Positions 1-9,392 of a stretch of DNA of 40,086 nucleotides are shown here, one piece after another. Made by a program: the position numbers and the translations under genes. How positions within the stretch are numbered: position 1 is the first letter of the stretch; each line of letters starts with the position of its first letter. The notes below the pieces were generated by a model. It had not been told where the DNA came from and ran no database searches. It worked only from the letters and a program-made list of their open reading frames with translations. Source of the DNA: MAG-120531 sp963934855 (GTDB lineage: Bacteria; Bacteroidota; Bacteroidia; Flavobacteriales; Flavobacteriaceae); contig CAWWAC010000015.1 in the NCBI GenBank assembly GCA_963934855.1, positions 1 to 40,086 of the forward strand, in the 5' to 3' direction.

Positions 1-83
1 GTACTCGAGGTGGGAATCGAACCCACACATCCGAAAATACTGGATTTTGAATCCAGCGCGTCTACCAATTCCGCCACTCGAGC
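1..83 (-). tRNA. tRNA-Leu (anticodon CAA)
   Basis: Read on the minus strand this folds as a class II tRNA with a long variable arm. The 5' acceptor strand GCTCGAG begins at position 83 and pairs with CTCGAGT near the window edge, with one G-U pair at the end. The anticodon stem CTGGA/TCCAG encloses loop TTCAAAA, giving anticodon CAA (leucine, UUG codons). The T arm contains GGTTCGATTCC. Only the first C of a 3' CCA is inside the window, so I cannot tell whether CCA is encoded. Confidence 0.95.
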
Positions 84-128
84 AAATGTTGCAGAAACTT
101 TAAATAGCGTTCCTACAAATTAGGAAGG

Positions 129-136
129 CAAAAGTA
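129..136 (-). promoter_or_regulatory. -7 box for tRNA-Leu
   Basis: On the minus strand this reads TACTTTTG, an exact match to the Bacteroidota -7 consensus TAnnTTTG. It lies about 45 bases upstream of the mature tRNA 5' end. No convincing -33 TTTG is visible at the usual distance. Confidence 0.5.
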
Positions 137-201
137 GAAAATAAATTGAGATTCTTCTTAAAAAAATTAAACATTTCACTGTGGCAACTGAAATAAATGT
201 A

Positions 202-209
202 TAAATTTG
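202..209 (+). promoter_or_regulatory. -7 box for prs
   Basis: TAAATTTG matches TAnnTTTG exactly and lies about 50 bases before the prs start codon. The -33 element is weak: only TTTC is seen, at slightly too long a distance. Together with the minus-strand tRNA box, the 84-259 gap is a divergent promoter region. Confidence 0.55.
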
Positions 210-259
210 CAGCTCCTTAATTGTAAGGAAGTTAGTACAAAACCAACAAGTATTTAAGA

Positions 260-1201
260 ATGTCTTATACACCACCAGAACCTAAAATCTTTGCTTGTAC
301 CCAAAGCCAAGTATTGGCAGAGAAGATTGCAAAATCTTTTGGTAGCTCCTTAGGTAATGTGATTACTTCAAAATACAGCGATGGAGAATTCCAACCTTCT
401 TTTGAGGAGTCTGTTCGTGGTTCTAGGGTTTTTTTAGTAGGTTCTACCAACCCAAGCTCTGAAAATTTAATGGAAATGCTTTTAATGTTAGACGCAGCCA
501 AAAGAGCATCGGCCAGACATATTACGGCAGTGATGCCGTATTTTGGATGGGCCAGACAAGACAGAAAAGACAAACCTAGAGTGCCTATTGCTGCAAAATT
601 AGTGGCTAAAATGTTAGAAGTAGCTGGAGCCACTAGAATTATTACTATGGATTTGCACGCAGACCAAATTCAAGGATTCTTCGAAAAACCAGTAGATCAT
701 TTATTTGCCTCTACCCTGTTTCTGCCTTATTTAAAAAGTTTGAATTTAGACAACTTAACCATTGCCTCTCCAGATATGGGGGGGTCTAAAAGAGCTTACG
801 CCTATTCTAAAGCCTTAGAAAGTGATGTAGTGGTCTGTTATAAGCAAAGAGAAAAAGCAAATGTAATTTCTCATATGGAACTAATTGGTGAAGTAACTGG
901 TAAGAATGTGGTCTTGGTAGATGACATGGTAGATACGGCAGGCACCCTTACAAAAGCAGCAGATTTAATGATAGACCGGGGGGCACTTAGCGTAAGAGCT
1001 ATCACTACCCATGCTATTCTTTCTGGAGATGCTTACGAAAAAATTGAAAAATCAAAGCTAACAGAATTGATCGTTACAGATTCAATTCCGTTAAAACAAC
1101 ATAGCAATAAAATAAAAGTCATTGGCTGTGCTGATCTTTTTGCAGATGTCATGCAAAGGGTTCACACCAACACTTCTATTAGCTCAAAATTCTTAATGTA
1201 A
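260..1201 (+). CDS. prs: Ribose-phosphate pyrophosphokinase (PRPP synthetase)
   Basis: Makes 5-phosphoribosyl-1-pyrophosphate from ribose 5-phosphate and ATP in the cytoplasm, feeding purine, pyrimidine, histidine, tryptophan and NAD synthesis. At 313 aa it has the normal family length. Visible signatures are the ATP loop RQDRKDK at residues 99-105, the metal and active-site segment MDLHADQIQGFF around His133, and the PRPP-binding loop DDMVDTAGTL at 221-230. The ATG follows a TAnnTTTG promoter. It is followed 44 bases later by rplY, an order common in Bacteroidota. The identification is secure. Confidence 0.97.
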   Translation: MSYTPPEPKIFACTQSQVLAEKIAKSFGSSLGNVITSKYSDGEFQPSFEESVRGSRVFLVGSTNPSSENLMEMLLMLDAAKRASARHITAVMPYFGWARQDRKDKPRVPIAAKLVAKMLEVAGATRIITMDLHADQIQGFFEKPVDHLFASTLFLPYLKSLNLDNLTIASPDMGGSKRAYAYSKALESDVVVCYKQREKANVISHMELIGEVTGKNVVLVDDMVDTAGTLTKAADLMIDRGALSVRAITTHAILSGDAYEKIEKSKLTELIVTDSIPLKQHSNKIKVIGCADLFADVMQRVHTNTSISSKFLM

Positions 1202-1205
1202 GAAC

Positions 1206-1219
1206 GTTCCGAGGGGAAC
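1206..1219 (+). other. Small hairpin between prs and rplY
   Basis: GTTCC and GGAAC can pair around a GAGG loop in the short prs-rplY spacer, and the overlapping GAACGTTC at 1202-1209 is itself a palindrome. No U-tract follows, so it is not a terminator. It could be a processing site or a control element for L25, but five base pairs may also be chance. Confidence 0.3.
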
Positions 1220-1245
1220 TATTTATTAATAATTAAAACAAGAAA

Positions 1246-1878
1246 ATGAAATCTATTACAATTAAAGGATCAAAAAGAGAAAGCGTGGGCAAAAAATCAA
1301 CTAAGGCCTTACGTAATGCTGGATTGGTTCCTTGCGTTATTTACGGAGGGGATAAGCCTGTGCATTTTTCATCAGAAGAATTTGCATTTAAACCATTAGT
1401 TTACACTCCAAACGCTCACACAGTGAGCATAGATTTAGGAGACGGAAAAACTATCGATGCCGTACTACAAGACATTCAATTTCACCCTGTAACAGATAAA
1501 ATTCTTCATATAGATTTCTATGAATTATTTAGTGACAAGCCTGTAACTATGAATATTCCTGTTCAATTAGAAGGAATGTCTCCAGGGGTTAGAAACGGTG
1601 GGCGTCTGTTGTTTAGAAAGCGCAAGTTAACAATTAAGGCATTGCCTGCAGATTTGCCAGATTTCTTTACTGTAGATATTTCTAAGTTAAAAATTGGTGG
1701 TAATATTACGGTAGCTACTTTATTAAGTGACAAATTTACTTTCTTACACCCAGATTCTACTGCTATTGTTCAAGTAAAAGCATCTAGAAACGTTCTTACT
1801 GGAGATGAAGAAGAAGAAGAAGGAGGAGAAGAAGGCGCTACTGAGGCTGCTACTGATGATGCTACTGCAGCTGAATAA
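1246..1878 (+). CDS. rplY: 50S ribosomal protein L25, general stress protein Ctc type
   Basis: The 210-aa protein is the long two-domain (TL5/Ctc) form of L25, which binds 5S rRNA on the large ribosomal subunit. Residues 1 to about 92 form the L25 domain and about 93-180 the C-terminal beta domain. The last 25 or so residues are a low-complexity tail rich in Glu, Gly, Ala and Thr, encoded by a purine-rich GAA/GGA tract that could be prone to slippage. It is probably cotranscribed with prs and ends at a strong intrinsic terminator. The symbols rplY and ctc are both in use. Confidence 0.95.
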   Translation: MKSITIKGSKRESVGKKSTKALRNAGLVPCVIYGGDKPVHFSSEEFAFKPLVYTPNAHTVSIDLGDGKTIDAVLQDIQFHPVTDKILHIDFYELFSDKPVTMNIPVQLEGMSPGVRNGGRLLFRKRKLTIKALPADLPDFFTVDISKLKIGGNITVATLLSDKFTFLHPDSTAIVQVKASRNVLTGDEEEEEGGEEGATEAATDDATAAE

Positions 1879-1900
1879 TTTCATAAACAATATATTTAAA

Positions 1901-1936
1901 GCATTCCAAGCCTTAGGTTTGGGATGCTTTTTTTTT
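1901..1936 (+). terminator. Intrinsic terminator after rplY
   Basis: A 12-bp stem (1901-1912 with 1916-1927, two G-U pairs) closes on a TTA loop and is followed by nine T residues. It should end the prs-rplY transcript, leaving pth to a promoter in the 36-base gap or to readthrough. Confidence 0.9.
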
Positions 1937-1972
1937 ATTTTTACAAGCTAAGAACTACCATCCAAAAAGGGT

Positions 1973-2539
1973 ATGAAAAAATTTTTAATTGTTGGTTTAG
2001 GAAATATTGGATCTGAGTATGCAGAGACCAGGCATAATATTGGTTTTAAAATAGTAGAGGCCATGGCGCAAAAACACGAGTGCGCCTTTGAAACTGTAAA
2101 ATTGGGAGATCTGTGTACTATTAAAATAAAAGGAAGAAGCCTGCTATTATTAAAACCAAGCACTTATATGAACCTCAGCGGAAAAGCGGTATTGTATTGG
2201 ATAGAGAAGGAAAACATTGCTTTAGAAAATGTCCTTATTATTACAGATGACATACACCTGTCTTTTGGAAGCATCCGGCTAAAGGCTAAAGGGTCTGACG
2301 GAGGACACAATGGGCTTAAAGACATTCAGGAAAAACTAAACACAATACAATACAATAGATATAGATTTGGGGTGGGTGCAAATTTTGGCACAGGTAGACA
2401 GGTAGATTATGTGTTAGGTGAATGGTCAGAAGAAGAGCGCAACGGACTTAAAGAACGTTTTGAGAAATCTACTGCCCTAGTAGAATCTTTTGCTTTGGCT
2501 GGATTGTCTATCACTATGAACCTATATAACAATAGCTAG
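1973..2539 (+). CDS. pth: Peptidyl-tRNA hydrolase
   Basis: Recycles peptidyl-tRNA that drops off the ribosome by cleaving the ester bond between peptide and tRNA. The 188-aa protein shows the family residues in order: GLGN with Asn11, catalytic His21 in RHNIGF, KPSTYMNLSG with Asn67, Asp93 in TDDIHL, and Asn113 in GGHNG. Length is normal and the ATG is the first in frame after the rplY terminator. No clear TAnnTTTG box was found in front of it. Confidence 0.97.
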   Translation: MKKFLIVGLGNIGSEYAETRHNIGFKIVEAMAQKHECAFETVKLGDLCTIKIKGRSLLLLKPSTYMNLSGKAVLYWIEKENIALENVLIITDDIHLSFGSIRLKAKGSDGGHNGLKDIQEKLNTIQYNRYRFGVGANFGTGRQVDYVLGEWSEEERNGLKERFEKSTALVESFALAGLSITMNLYNNS

Positions 2540-2564
2540 CACAGAATAAATATCTATAGATGAC

Positions 2565-3245
2565 TTATTGAATTTTAAAATCAAAGACTTGAGAGGGTGT
2601 TTCGTTACCAGATTGGTCTTTGGTATTTACTTGCCAATAATAGGTCACTCCCTTACTTACATTTATGCTAAATTCTGTAGAGGTAGGCGCACTCAATACT
2701 ATAAGAGTGCTTGGTGGGTTTTCATTGCCTAACAGCAAACTGTAACTCACTATATCATTGTCTATATCTGCCCCAGACCACCTTATATTTACCAAAGCAT
2801 TTAATGGCATAAAAAGTAAACTGCCCGGCAATGGTGAAAGGGCAGTGGCTGGGAATGGCGCATGTGTGGTTTGTGCTCCTGCATTAAAAAAATACCAGAG
2901 GTCGCTAGAAGTAGTTTCCAAGACTTTTGTGTTGGACGCCACTACTTTCCAAGAATAAGCCTCTCCCATTTTTAAAGGCACTTCTAAGGTATTTAATAAG
3001 GTACCTAGATTTGTTTTTTCTCCGGTGCTGAGCTGTGTAATTTGGAGCTCATAAGATTCTGCCCCTTTAAAAATTTTCCATTCAAAAGGGATTCTTCTGG
3101 TGACTGCATTTACTAGAGTCCCCTGAGCACAATCTAAATTTTGAGTGGGGAAAACTAACGTACTCACCTCTGGGGGACCAGGTGGCGTGTCTTTTCCACA
3201 ACTTAAAAAGCTCATTAAAATGAGCGATAAAATATATTTTTTCAT
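2565..3245 (-). CDS. Secreted lipoprotein with fibronectin type III-like repeats
   Basis: The N-terminus is a lipoprotein signal with lipobox LSC at Cys16. The mature 210 residues look like two Ig/FN3-type beta domains: one ends around YSWKVVAS, the other has YYWQVNTKDQSGNETPS. Related segments (SYEVQ, TTYYWRV) occur in the neighbouring metalloprotease. Its start overlaps the end of that gene by 4 bases, so the two should be translationally coupled. Likely surface or periplasmic. No enzymatic motif is visible; it may anchor, inhibit or assist the protease, which is inference only. Confidence 0.8.
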   Translation of the reverse strand: MKKYILSLILMSFLSCGKDTPPGPPEVSTLVFPTQNLDCAQGTLVNAVTRRIPFEWKIFKGAESYELQITQLSTGEKTNLGTLLNTLEVPLKMGEAYSWKVVASNTKVLETTSSDLWYFFNAGAQTTHAPFPATALSPLPGSLLFMPLNALVNIRWSGADIDNDIVSYSLLLGNENPPSTLIVLSAPTSTEFSINVSKGVTYYWQVNTKDQSGNETPSQVFDFKIQ

Positions 3246-6200
3246 TCCTTAATTACTTTATATGAGCTGCGGGCTCCGTCCAACCAAATACTAATCACAT
3301 ATATGCCTGTTTTCCAAGATCTTGTATCTATGGGGAGTGGCTCATAGGTAGCTTTTGTGTTTATTTCTCTTAGTAACACTCCAGACAAAAAGTGTATTTG
3401 AACTTTCATATTTGAATCCTGAAAAACGGGGGTTTGCAGATATAAAAAGTCAGAAACCGGATTTGGATATACAGACGGTTTGGGTGTAAAGTAAATAGAT
3501 TCTTTGTAAACACCCTGGCAAGAGGATCCCGTAGACACTTCTAAACTATTTAAACCCTGCTTAAGACTCAGTTTTATCTTGTCCTGGGTATGGGTAGTCA
3601 CTTGGCCGTTTAAAGAAACAAAATACAACTCACTCCCCGCTAGTCCAATGATTAATTCTGCCTTAGAAAAACCAACAGCTGTAAGAACTGTTAAAGGTTT
3701 TGGGGCTGTAATTTGAACCTCATAACACTGTGTCTCATAAACAATGTCACCCTCTATCCCAGTAATGCAAACCTGATAAGATCCTGCCGCTAAGTTTTTA
3801 GCTTGAAAGGTATTGGTGAAATTATCTTGGTTTATCAAAGAACCTCCAGCATTTTTAATCTCTACCTTGTACAACATTGTTTTTAAAGCAGACACTTCTA
3901 TAGCACCATCAAAACTGCTAACACAAGATTGGCTTTTTAAAGTGAGCGTAAAATTATTGTCATTCAACCTATACACGCTGCATCCTTTTGTGTCTACCAA
4001 AGCACCTAGAGGGGTATTGAGACATTGATCATCTCCGTCATCAAAGACACCATCCTGATCTTCATCTGGCCTAAAAGAGCCAGATACACATACTTTCATG
4101 CCAAAAGAATTCAAGCTCCCTCCATCTGCCTCTGCTACATCTTCTACCTCCAAACGCCAAACGCCTTTAATGCTTTCTCCTCTAAAAATTTCAAAGTTCC
4201 CAAATGGCTTTACCTGGCCAGAAATAGCTGGTTTAGACCCACAAACAAAACTATTTGCACTTTCTAAAAAAACAGCTTGAATGTCTTCTGAACTACTACA
4301 AGAATTAGCTACTAAAACAACTGATTTTCCTGAGGGAGCATAAAGCTTTATAACCAAATCTGAAACGTAGCTGTGGTCTATATCTAAAGTCACTTCTAAA
4401 GCAGTTAAGGGCAGATCCTCTTTAAACTCAATAAAAGCACTTACCGTATTAGGCGTATTTCTATCTATTAAAGTAGGAAGTAAGGTAGCTGACTGTGACA
4501 TACAGTTTAGCGCTGCAGTAGTAAATGAAAAAGGATCAGAAAAGGGACCTGAACTACAACTATTTAAAGGCTTTACTCTCCAGTAATAAGTAGTCCCTTC
4601 AGACAATTCGTCTAAATAAATTCTATTAAAAGAAGTGGTCTGTGAGTAAAAAAGGCTGCTGAAATTAGCGTCAAAAGCTACTTGAACCTCATAGGAGCTA
4701 GCCCCAGAGACCTGAGACCATTCTAGAATTTGGTCTGGAAAAACTGCTGTACTTTGGTTTAGTGGGGCTTGCAATACACTTAAAGCCAAATCTTCCCCCC
4801 AAACACTGAGTTTAAAATTAACCGCATGTGTTTGACCCTCTGCCTGCACCCGGGCTGTAACGCTATAAGTAGCTGCAGTGGCTTGAGTAGTGGCTAAAAC
4901 AGAAATGTTTATTTGCTGAGTAGTGCCAGATAGCGTTCCTAATACAGGACTCATGCTAATTCCAGATGGAAGTCCTTCAAATACTATTTGCGGGGCGGTC
5001 AAAGGAGTTTTATATTGAATTTCCCCAAGTATGTCTAGAGTTGCGCCCTTACAAAGTCCTACCTCTGTATGACTAAAAAATAAAGTCAATGGCATAGACT
5101 CTGTACTAAAATGAGCTTGGTTTACAGCAAAAAAAGGATTGTTCTCTGCTTTGAGCATAATTCTAGCCTTTTCAATTTGGACATTTGGCAAAATTAATTC
5201 TGTAGCCCCGTCATTTAAAATGCCCCTAGCTAAGGTTTTAGTAAAGCTAAGCCCTCCATCTAGTGAGAGTAAGGCAGTAAGTGTTTTAGTGTTTAACTCA
5301 GGTCCGTTGGTTCTGGCTACTTCCCATGAAATAGGAATTTGATCTCCCCCCTTATAGACCCCTCCGTTTTTCTGAGAATCTATGAGAAAAGGCCCTACCC
5401 GTGGCAAAACCTTTAAGGTAGTTTTAGCCACAGCTACTCCAGCACCCACCAGTTCATTATCTCTTACAGTAAAATAAAAATCATAATTTCTTGGCGTGTT
5501 AGCTAAAGTCTCCCAATCAGACAAAGCAGTTTGATTGGTAGTGAGTCTATTTGCGCTCACATTGGCTAGTGAAGGAAAGTACCTGTAGGGTTCCGAAGTA
5601 GGTGGCAATGACCTAAAAGAAGCCCCAACAGGGTTTTGAGGGCCAAATACAGCTGCAGGCACTACTCCACTGTCTCCTTGTTCCCAATTATATGTAAGCG
5701 TATTTGGAGAGTCAATATCCGTAGCTTCCCCATTTAATAAAAAAGGAGTAGCCAAAGGTAAATTATAGGCTAATAAAGGGGTAACTACAGGTGACTCATT
5801 TGAGGTGAAGACTACATTTCCACATGCAAATTCAGATAAATAAGTGGCCATTTGAATGATGCTCACTGCATGAAAATAATCTGAAGCATTGGCGGCTACA
5901 TTTTCACCTGTCACTATTCCAGCATAAGACATAATAGTACTACCACTCCCTGGCTCTACTTGAACATTTGTACCCTCAGACTCGTAAGACCAGCTGTGGT
6001 TAGCACCAAATTGGTGGCCTAATTCATGAATAACAAAATCTATATCAAAGGTGTCTCCCTCTGGAAATTGCCCAGAAGAAAAAGCGCTTCCTTTTTTTCC
6101 GTCTTTACATACAGACCCAACAAAACCAGCATTCCCATTATTACTGGCTTTATGAAAAAGGTGGCCTACATCATAATTTGCCTCTCCAATGTTAGTGGTC

Positions 6201-7042
6201 AGGATTGTTTGAATTTCAGAATTTAAACTATCTCCGTAGGGATCTGTCAATGGATCTGTAAAAATAACATTAGTTGTGTTTTCTATAAGCTGTAATTGCA
6301 CCCCTAAATCACGTCCAAAAATAGCATTCACTCTAGTCACTGTTGCATTCACAGCAGCTAAAGCGTCTGCCACTTCACCGCCGTGATACTGGGTGTATTC
6401 CCCAGTAGTAGAAATAGCCAATCTGTAGGTTTTAAGGGTAGTTTTAGCGGCCAAACCAATCTGCTGTACTCCTGCCTTTTCTATAAAACCGTCTGCCAAA
6501 GTTTTACAAACAAAATCCTGATCAGCGCGGTCAGATGTTCTTGTATGCAAACGGTAATACACCTCACCTATTCTTTTTTCAATAAAGTAATATCCTTGCT
6601 CATTTAATGAAGGGTTTTGGGCTATTACTGAAATTCCTTTAGAAGACACAGCAAAAAAAACAGTAGCTCCTTTATTTGAACTTGATGTCCCTTTATAAGA
6701 TAGAATACTAGGATATTTAGCCGCTAAAGCTGGAGCAAAAATAGCCTGTTTTTCTATGGTATAAGGCTCCAAAACACCCTCAAGATTGGGAAAATAAATA
6801 GGTGTTTTATACTCCTCAGAGGCTGTAACAGCCTTTAAAAAAGCATCTAAATCTAGTGAATACTGGGGGTCTGCCGCTTTTTGCAGCATTAAAGAAGCCC
6901 TGGCAGTCTTACTAGTAGTGGTGATAGAAGTTGTTCTACCAGCTGTGTGAGAAGACATTGACCAATAAGTTTCTTGAGCTCTCATAGAAAAGAACAAAAA
7001 AAGTAGGCATAATGAAAAAACAAGCCGTAATTTTGAAAACAT
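3242..7042 (-). CDS. Secreted reprolysin-like zinc metalloprotease with T9SS sorting domain
   Basis: A 1266-aa multidomain exoprotease. A signal peptide ends near residue 22 (SMRAQ). A propeptide-like region is followed by a metzincin domain with zinc motif HELGHQFGANH at 339-349 and a Met-turn at STIMSYAG (Met371). Beta-sandwich domains follow, then an FN3-like domain (SYEVQ ... TTYYWRV), a P-type proprotein-convertase beta domain (LYAPSGKSVVLV region), a calcium-binding-like DEDQDGVFDDGDDQC segment, and a C-terminal T9SS type A sorting domain starting YPNPVSDFLYL. It should be exported by Sec, then by the type IX system, and have its C-terminus removed. The substrate is unknown. It is coupled to the downstream lipoprotein gene. 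Confidence 0.93.
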   Translation of the reverse strand: MFSKLRLVFSLCLLFLFFSMRAQETYWSMSSHTAGRTTSITTTSKTARASLMLQKAADPQYSLDLDAFLKAVTASEEYKTPIYFPNLEGVLEPYTIEKQAIFAPALAAKYPSILSYKGTSSSNKGATVFFAVSSKGISVIAQNPSLNEQGYYFIEKRIGEVYYRLHTRTSDRADQDFVCKTLADGFIEKAGVQQIGLAAKTTLKTYRLAISTTGEYTQYHGGEVADALAAVNATVTRVNAIFGRDLGVQLQLIENTTNVIFTDPLTDPYGDSLNSEIQTILTTNIGEANYDVGHLFHKASNNGNAGFVGSVCKDGKKGSAFSSGQFPEGDTFDIDFVIHELGHQFGANHSWSYESEGTNVQVEPGSGSTIMSYAGIVTGENVAANASDYFHAVSIIQMATYLSEFACGNVVFTSNESPVVTPLLAYNLPLATPFLLNGEATDIDSPNTLTYNWEQGDSGVVPAAVFGPQNPVGASFRSLPPTSEPYRYFPSLANVSANRLTTNQTALSDWETLANTPRNYDFYFTVRDNELVGAGVAVAKTTLKVLPRVGPFLIDSQKNGGVYKGGDQIPISWEVARTNGPELNTKTLTALLSLDGGLSFTKTLARGILNDGATELILPNVQIEKARIMLKAENNPFFAVNQAHFSTESMPLTLFFSHTEVGLCKGATLDILGEIQYKTPLTAPQIVFEGLPSGISMSPVLGTLSGTTQQINISVLATTQATAATYSVTARVQAEGQTHAVNFKLSVWGEDLALSVLQAPLNQSTAVFPDQILEWSQVSGASSYEVQVAFDANFSSLFYSQTTSFNRIYLDELSEGTTYYWRVKPLNSCSSGPFSDPFSFTTAALNCMSQSATLLPTLIDRNTPNTVSAFIEFKEDLPLTALEVTLDIDHSYVSDLVIKLYAPSGKSVVLVANSCSSSEDIQAVFLESANSFVCGSKPAISGQVKPFGNFEIFRGESIKGVWRLEVEDVAEADGGSLNSFGMKVCVSGSFRPDEDQDGVFDDGDDQCLNTPLGALVDTKGCSVYRLNDNNFTLTLKSQSCVSSFDGAIEVSALKTMLYKVEIKNAGGSLINQDNFTNTFQAKNLAAGSYQVCITGIEGDIVYETQCYEVQITAPKPLTVLTAVGFSKAELIIGLAGSELYFVSLNGQVTTHTQDKIKLSLKQGLNSLEVSTGSSCQGVYKESIYFTPKPSVYPNPVSDFLYLQTPVFQDSNMKVQIHFLSGVLLREINTKATYEPLPIDTRSWKTGIYVISIWLDGARSSYKVIKE

Positions 7043-7087
7043 ATAGGGGTATATCCTATAAAAATACAGTATTTATTAGAAAAAACA

Positions 7088-8053
7088 TTGATTACCACTC
7101 ATTCCTTACCCCAATTTAACTCAGACACTAAAACCGCAGTCACCATTGGTACTTTTGACGGGGTTCATTTAGGGCACCAGCGCATTATTAAACAATTAAT
7201 AAGCAAAGCAAAAGCTCTTAATATTCCCTCTGTAGTGCTCACATTTTACCCTCACCCAAGGGTAGTGTTACAAAAGGACAGTAGTATTAAAATGCTACAG
7301 TCTCTAGAAGAAAGAGCAAAAAAACTGGAAGCGCTTGGAGTAGATTATCTAGTCATTTACCCTTTTACTAAAGCTTTTTCAAGAATGCATGCGCAGGAAT
7401 TTGTATTAAATGTTTTAGTTCAAGGGCTTCATGCTAAAACAGTCTTAATTGGCTATGACCACCGCTTTGGAAGAAATAGAAAAGCCAATATAGAAGACCT
7501 TAAAAGCTATGGGTTACACTATGATTTTGAAGTAGTAGAAATTTCTGCCAAAGAAATAGGTGCCATAAAGGTAAGCTCTACCAAAATCAGAAATGCCATA
7601 GAACTGGGCCATATTGAAAAAGCAAATAAATATCTGGGGCACCCTTTCTCAATTTCAGGAACAGTTGGATCTGGAAAAAAAATAGGTAGAGAAATTGGTT
7701 TTCCTACCGCTAATATCACCCCAGAATTTGCTCAAAAAATAATTCCTAAAACAGGGGTGTATGTCATTCAAACCACTATAGATCACAAAAAGATCTACGG
7801 CATGCTCAATATTGGAGAAAACCCAACTGTAAACCAGCATTTAGAAGGTACTCTAAAAGCAGCTTCGGACAGCAGCCTACTTAAAATTGAGGCCCACTTT
7901 TTTAAATTTTCAGAAGACCTGTATTACCAGCGTTTATCCATATCCTTTTTACACCACTTACGTGCAGAGCAAAAGTTCCCATCCCTAGAGGCCTTAAAAA
8001 ACCAACTGACAGTAGATAAAGAAAACGCGCTAGCCTATATAGAGGCGCTATAA
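7088..8053 (+). CDS. ribF: Bifunctional riboflavin kinase / FAD synthetase
   Basis: Phosphorylates riboflavin to FMN and adenylylates FMN to FAD. The N-terminal nucleotidyltransferase domain carries GTFDGVHLGHQ (HxGH type) near residues 22-32. The C-terminal flavokinase domain begins near residue 180 with GSGKKIGREIGFPTANI. At 321 aa it is full length. The start must be TTG at 7088: no in-frame ATG or GTG lies in the upstream gap, and the first internal Met falls after the HxGH motif. It is divergent from the metalloprotease with only 45 bases between starts. Its FMN/FAD products are relevant to the ApbE cassette at the right end. Confidence 0.95.
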   Translation: MITTHSLPQFNSDTKTAVTIGTFDGVHLGHQRIIKQLISKAKALNIPSVVLTFYPHPRVVLQKDSSIKMLQSLEERAKKLEALGVDYLVIYPFTKAFSRMHAQEFVLNVLVQGLHAKTVLIGYDHRFGRNRKANIEDLKSYGLHYDFEVVEISAKEIGAIKVSSTKIRNAIELGHIEKANKYLGHPFSISGTVGSGKKIGREIGFPTANITPEFAQKIIPKTGVYVIQTTIDHKKIYGMLNIGENPTVNQHLEGTLKAASDSSLLKIEAHFFKFSEDLYYQRLSISFLHHLRAEQKFPSLEALKNQLTVDKENALAYIEAL

Positions 8054-8090
8054 AAAGGTTTCAAATACCCATTATTAGCCCACATTCGAT

Positions 8091-8098
8091 TACCTTTG
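8091..8098 (+). promoter_or_regulatory. -7 box for serS
   Basis: TACCTTTG matches TAnnTTTG exactly and lies 22 bases before the serS ATG, giving a short predicted leader. The -33 element is not obvious. Confidence 0.55.
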
Positions 8099-8119
8099 AC
8101 ATTTTAAAACTAAAATTTT

Positions 8120-9391
8120 ATGTTGCAAATTCAAGCCATAAGAGCCCACGAAAAAGCCATTGTTACGGCCCTTAAAAAGCGTCACATAGACGCAGCCCCT
8201 ATTGTATCAGAAATTCTAGAAGCAGACCAAAAAAGAAGGACTACTCAAACAGCCTTAGATGAAAATTTAGCAAGAGCTAATAGTCTAGCTAAGGAAATTG
8301 GAGGACTTTTTAAGTCAGGGAAAACGTCAGAAGCCAACCTCTTAAAAGAAGAAAGCGCCCAATTAAAAATAGAGAGCAAAGAACTTCAAGACCTCTTAAA
8401 CACTAGTTCAGACACATTACAAGAGCTTCTATATACACTCCCTAATATACCCCATCACTCTGTTGTGAGTGGTCATAGTGAAGCAGACAATGAAGAGATT
8501 TTTAAAGCTGGAACCATTCCAACCTTACATAAAGGGGCTATGCCTCACTGGGAGTTAGCTAAAAAATATGACCTTATAGATTTTGAATTAGGTGTTAAAA
8601 TAACAGGTGCAGGTTTCCCCGTTTACAAAGGAAAAGGAGCCAAATTACAAAGAGCCCTCATTGCTTACTTTTTAGATACTAATACCGCCGCAGGCTATAC
8701 AGAAATTCAGCCACCCCTTTTAGTGAATGAAGCTTCAGCCTACGGAACTGGGCAGTTGCCAGACAAAGAAGGCCAAATGTATTTCATGCCAGAAGACAAT
8801 CTATATCTCATTCCTACAGCAGAGGTACCCGTAACTAACATATTTAGAGATGTGGTGCTGGCAGAAAAAGATTTTCCTATCAAATACACGGCCTATACCC
8901 CTTGTTTTAGAAGAGAAGCAGGAAGTTATGGCGCTCATGTAAGGGGTCTAAATAGACTTCACCAATTTGACAAAGTAGAAATTGTTCAAGTCTCACACCC
9001 AGACCAATCGTACGCTGCTTTAGACGGAATGGTCACGCATATAAAAAGCATTTTAAAAGCCTTAGAATTACCTTATAGAATTTTGAGATTGTGTGGGGGG
9101 GATTTAGGATTTACAGCTGCTCTTACCTATGATTTTGAACTGTTTTCTACAGGCCAAGACCGCTGGCTAGAAATTTCGTCCGTCTCCAATTTTGAAACCT
9201 TTCAGGCCAATCGTTTAAAACTGCGTTTTAAAGATGAGACCGGCAAAAACGTCCTAGCGCATACTTTAAACGGTAGCGCCTTAGCCTTGCCAAGAGTGCT
9301 GGCAGGTATTTTAGAAAACTACCAAACGCCAGAGGGAATTGTCATTCCAAAAGTTTTACAACCTTATACTGGCTTTACAATCATATCATAG
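8120..9391 (+). CDS. serS: Seryl-tRNA synthetase
   Basis: Charges tRNA-Ser with serine and ATP. The 423-aa protein has the N-terminal tRNA-binding coiled coil (roughly residues 30-110, rich in Lys, Glu and Leu) and a class II catalytic core. Motif 2 is FRREAGSYGAHVRGLNRLHQF and motif 3 is LNGSALALPRVLAGILEN. The length is normal and the start agrees with the upstream promoter box. The downstream DUF4286 gene begins one base after its stop. Confidence 0.97.
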   Translation: MLQIQAIRAHEKAIVTALKKRHIDAAPIVSEILEADQKRRTTQTALDENLARANSLAKEIGGLFKSGKTSEANLLKEESAQLKIESKELQDLLNTSSDTLQELLYTLPNIPHHSVVSGHSEADNEEIFKAGTIPTLHKGAMPHWELAKKYDLIDFELGVKITGAGFPVYKGKGAKLQRALIAYFLDTNTAAGYTEIQPPLLVNEASAYGTGQLPDKEGQMYFMPEDNLYLIPTAEVPVTNIFRDVVLAEKDFPIKYTAYTPCFRREAGSYGAHVRGLNRLHQFDKVEIVQVSHPDQSYAALDGMVTHIKSILKALELPYRILRLCGGDLGFTAALTYDFELFSTGQDRWLEISSVSNFETFQANRLKLRFKDETGKNVLAHTLNGSALALPRVLAGILENYQTPEGIVIPKVLQPYTGFTIIS

Positions 9392-9392
9392 T

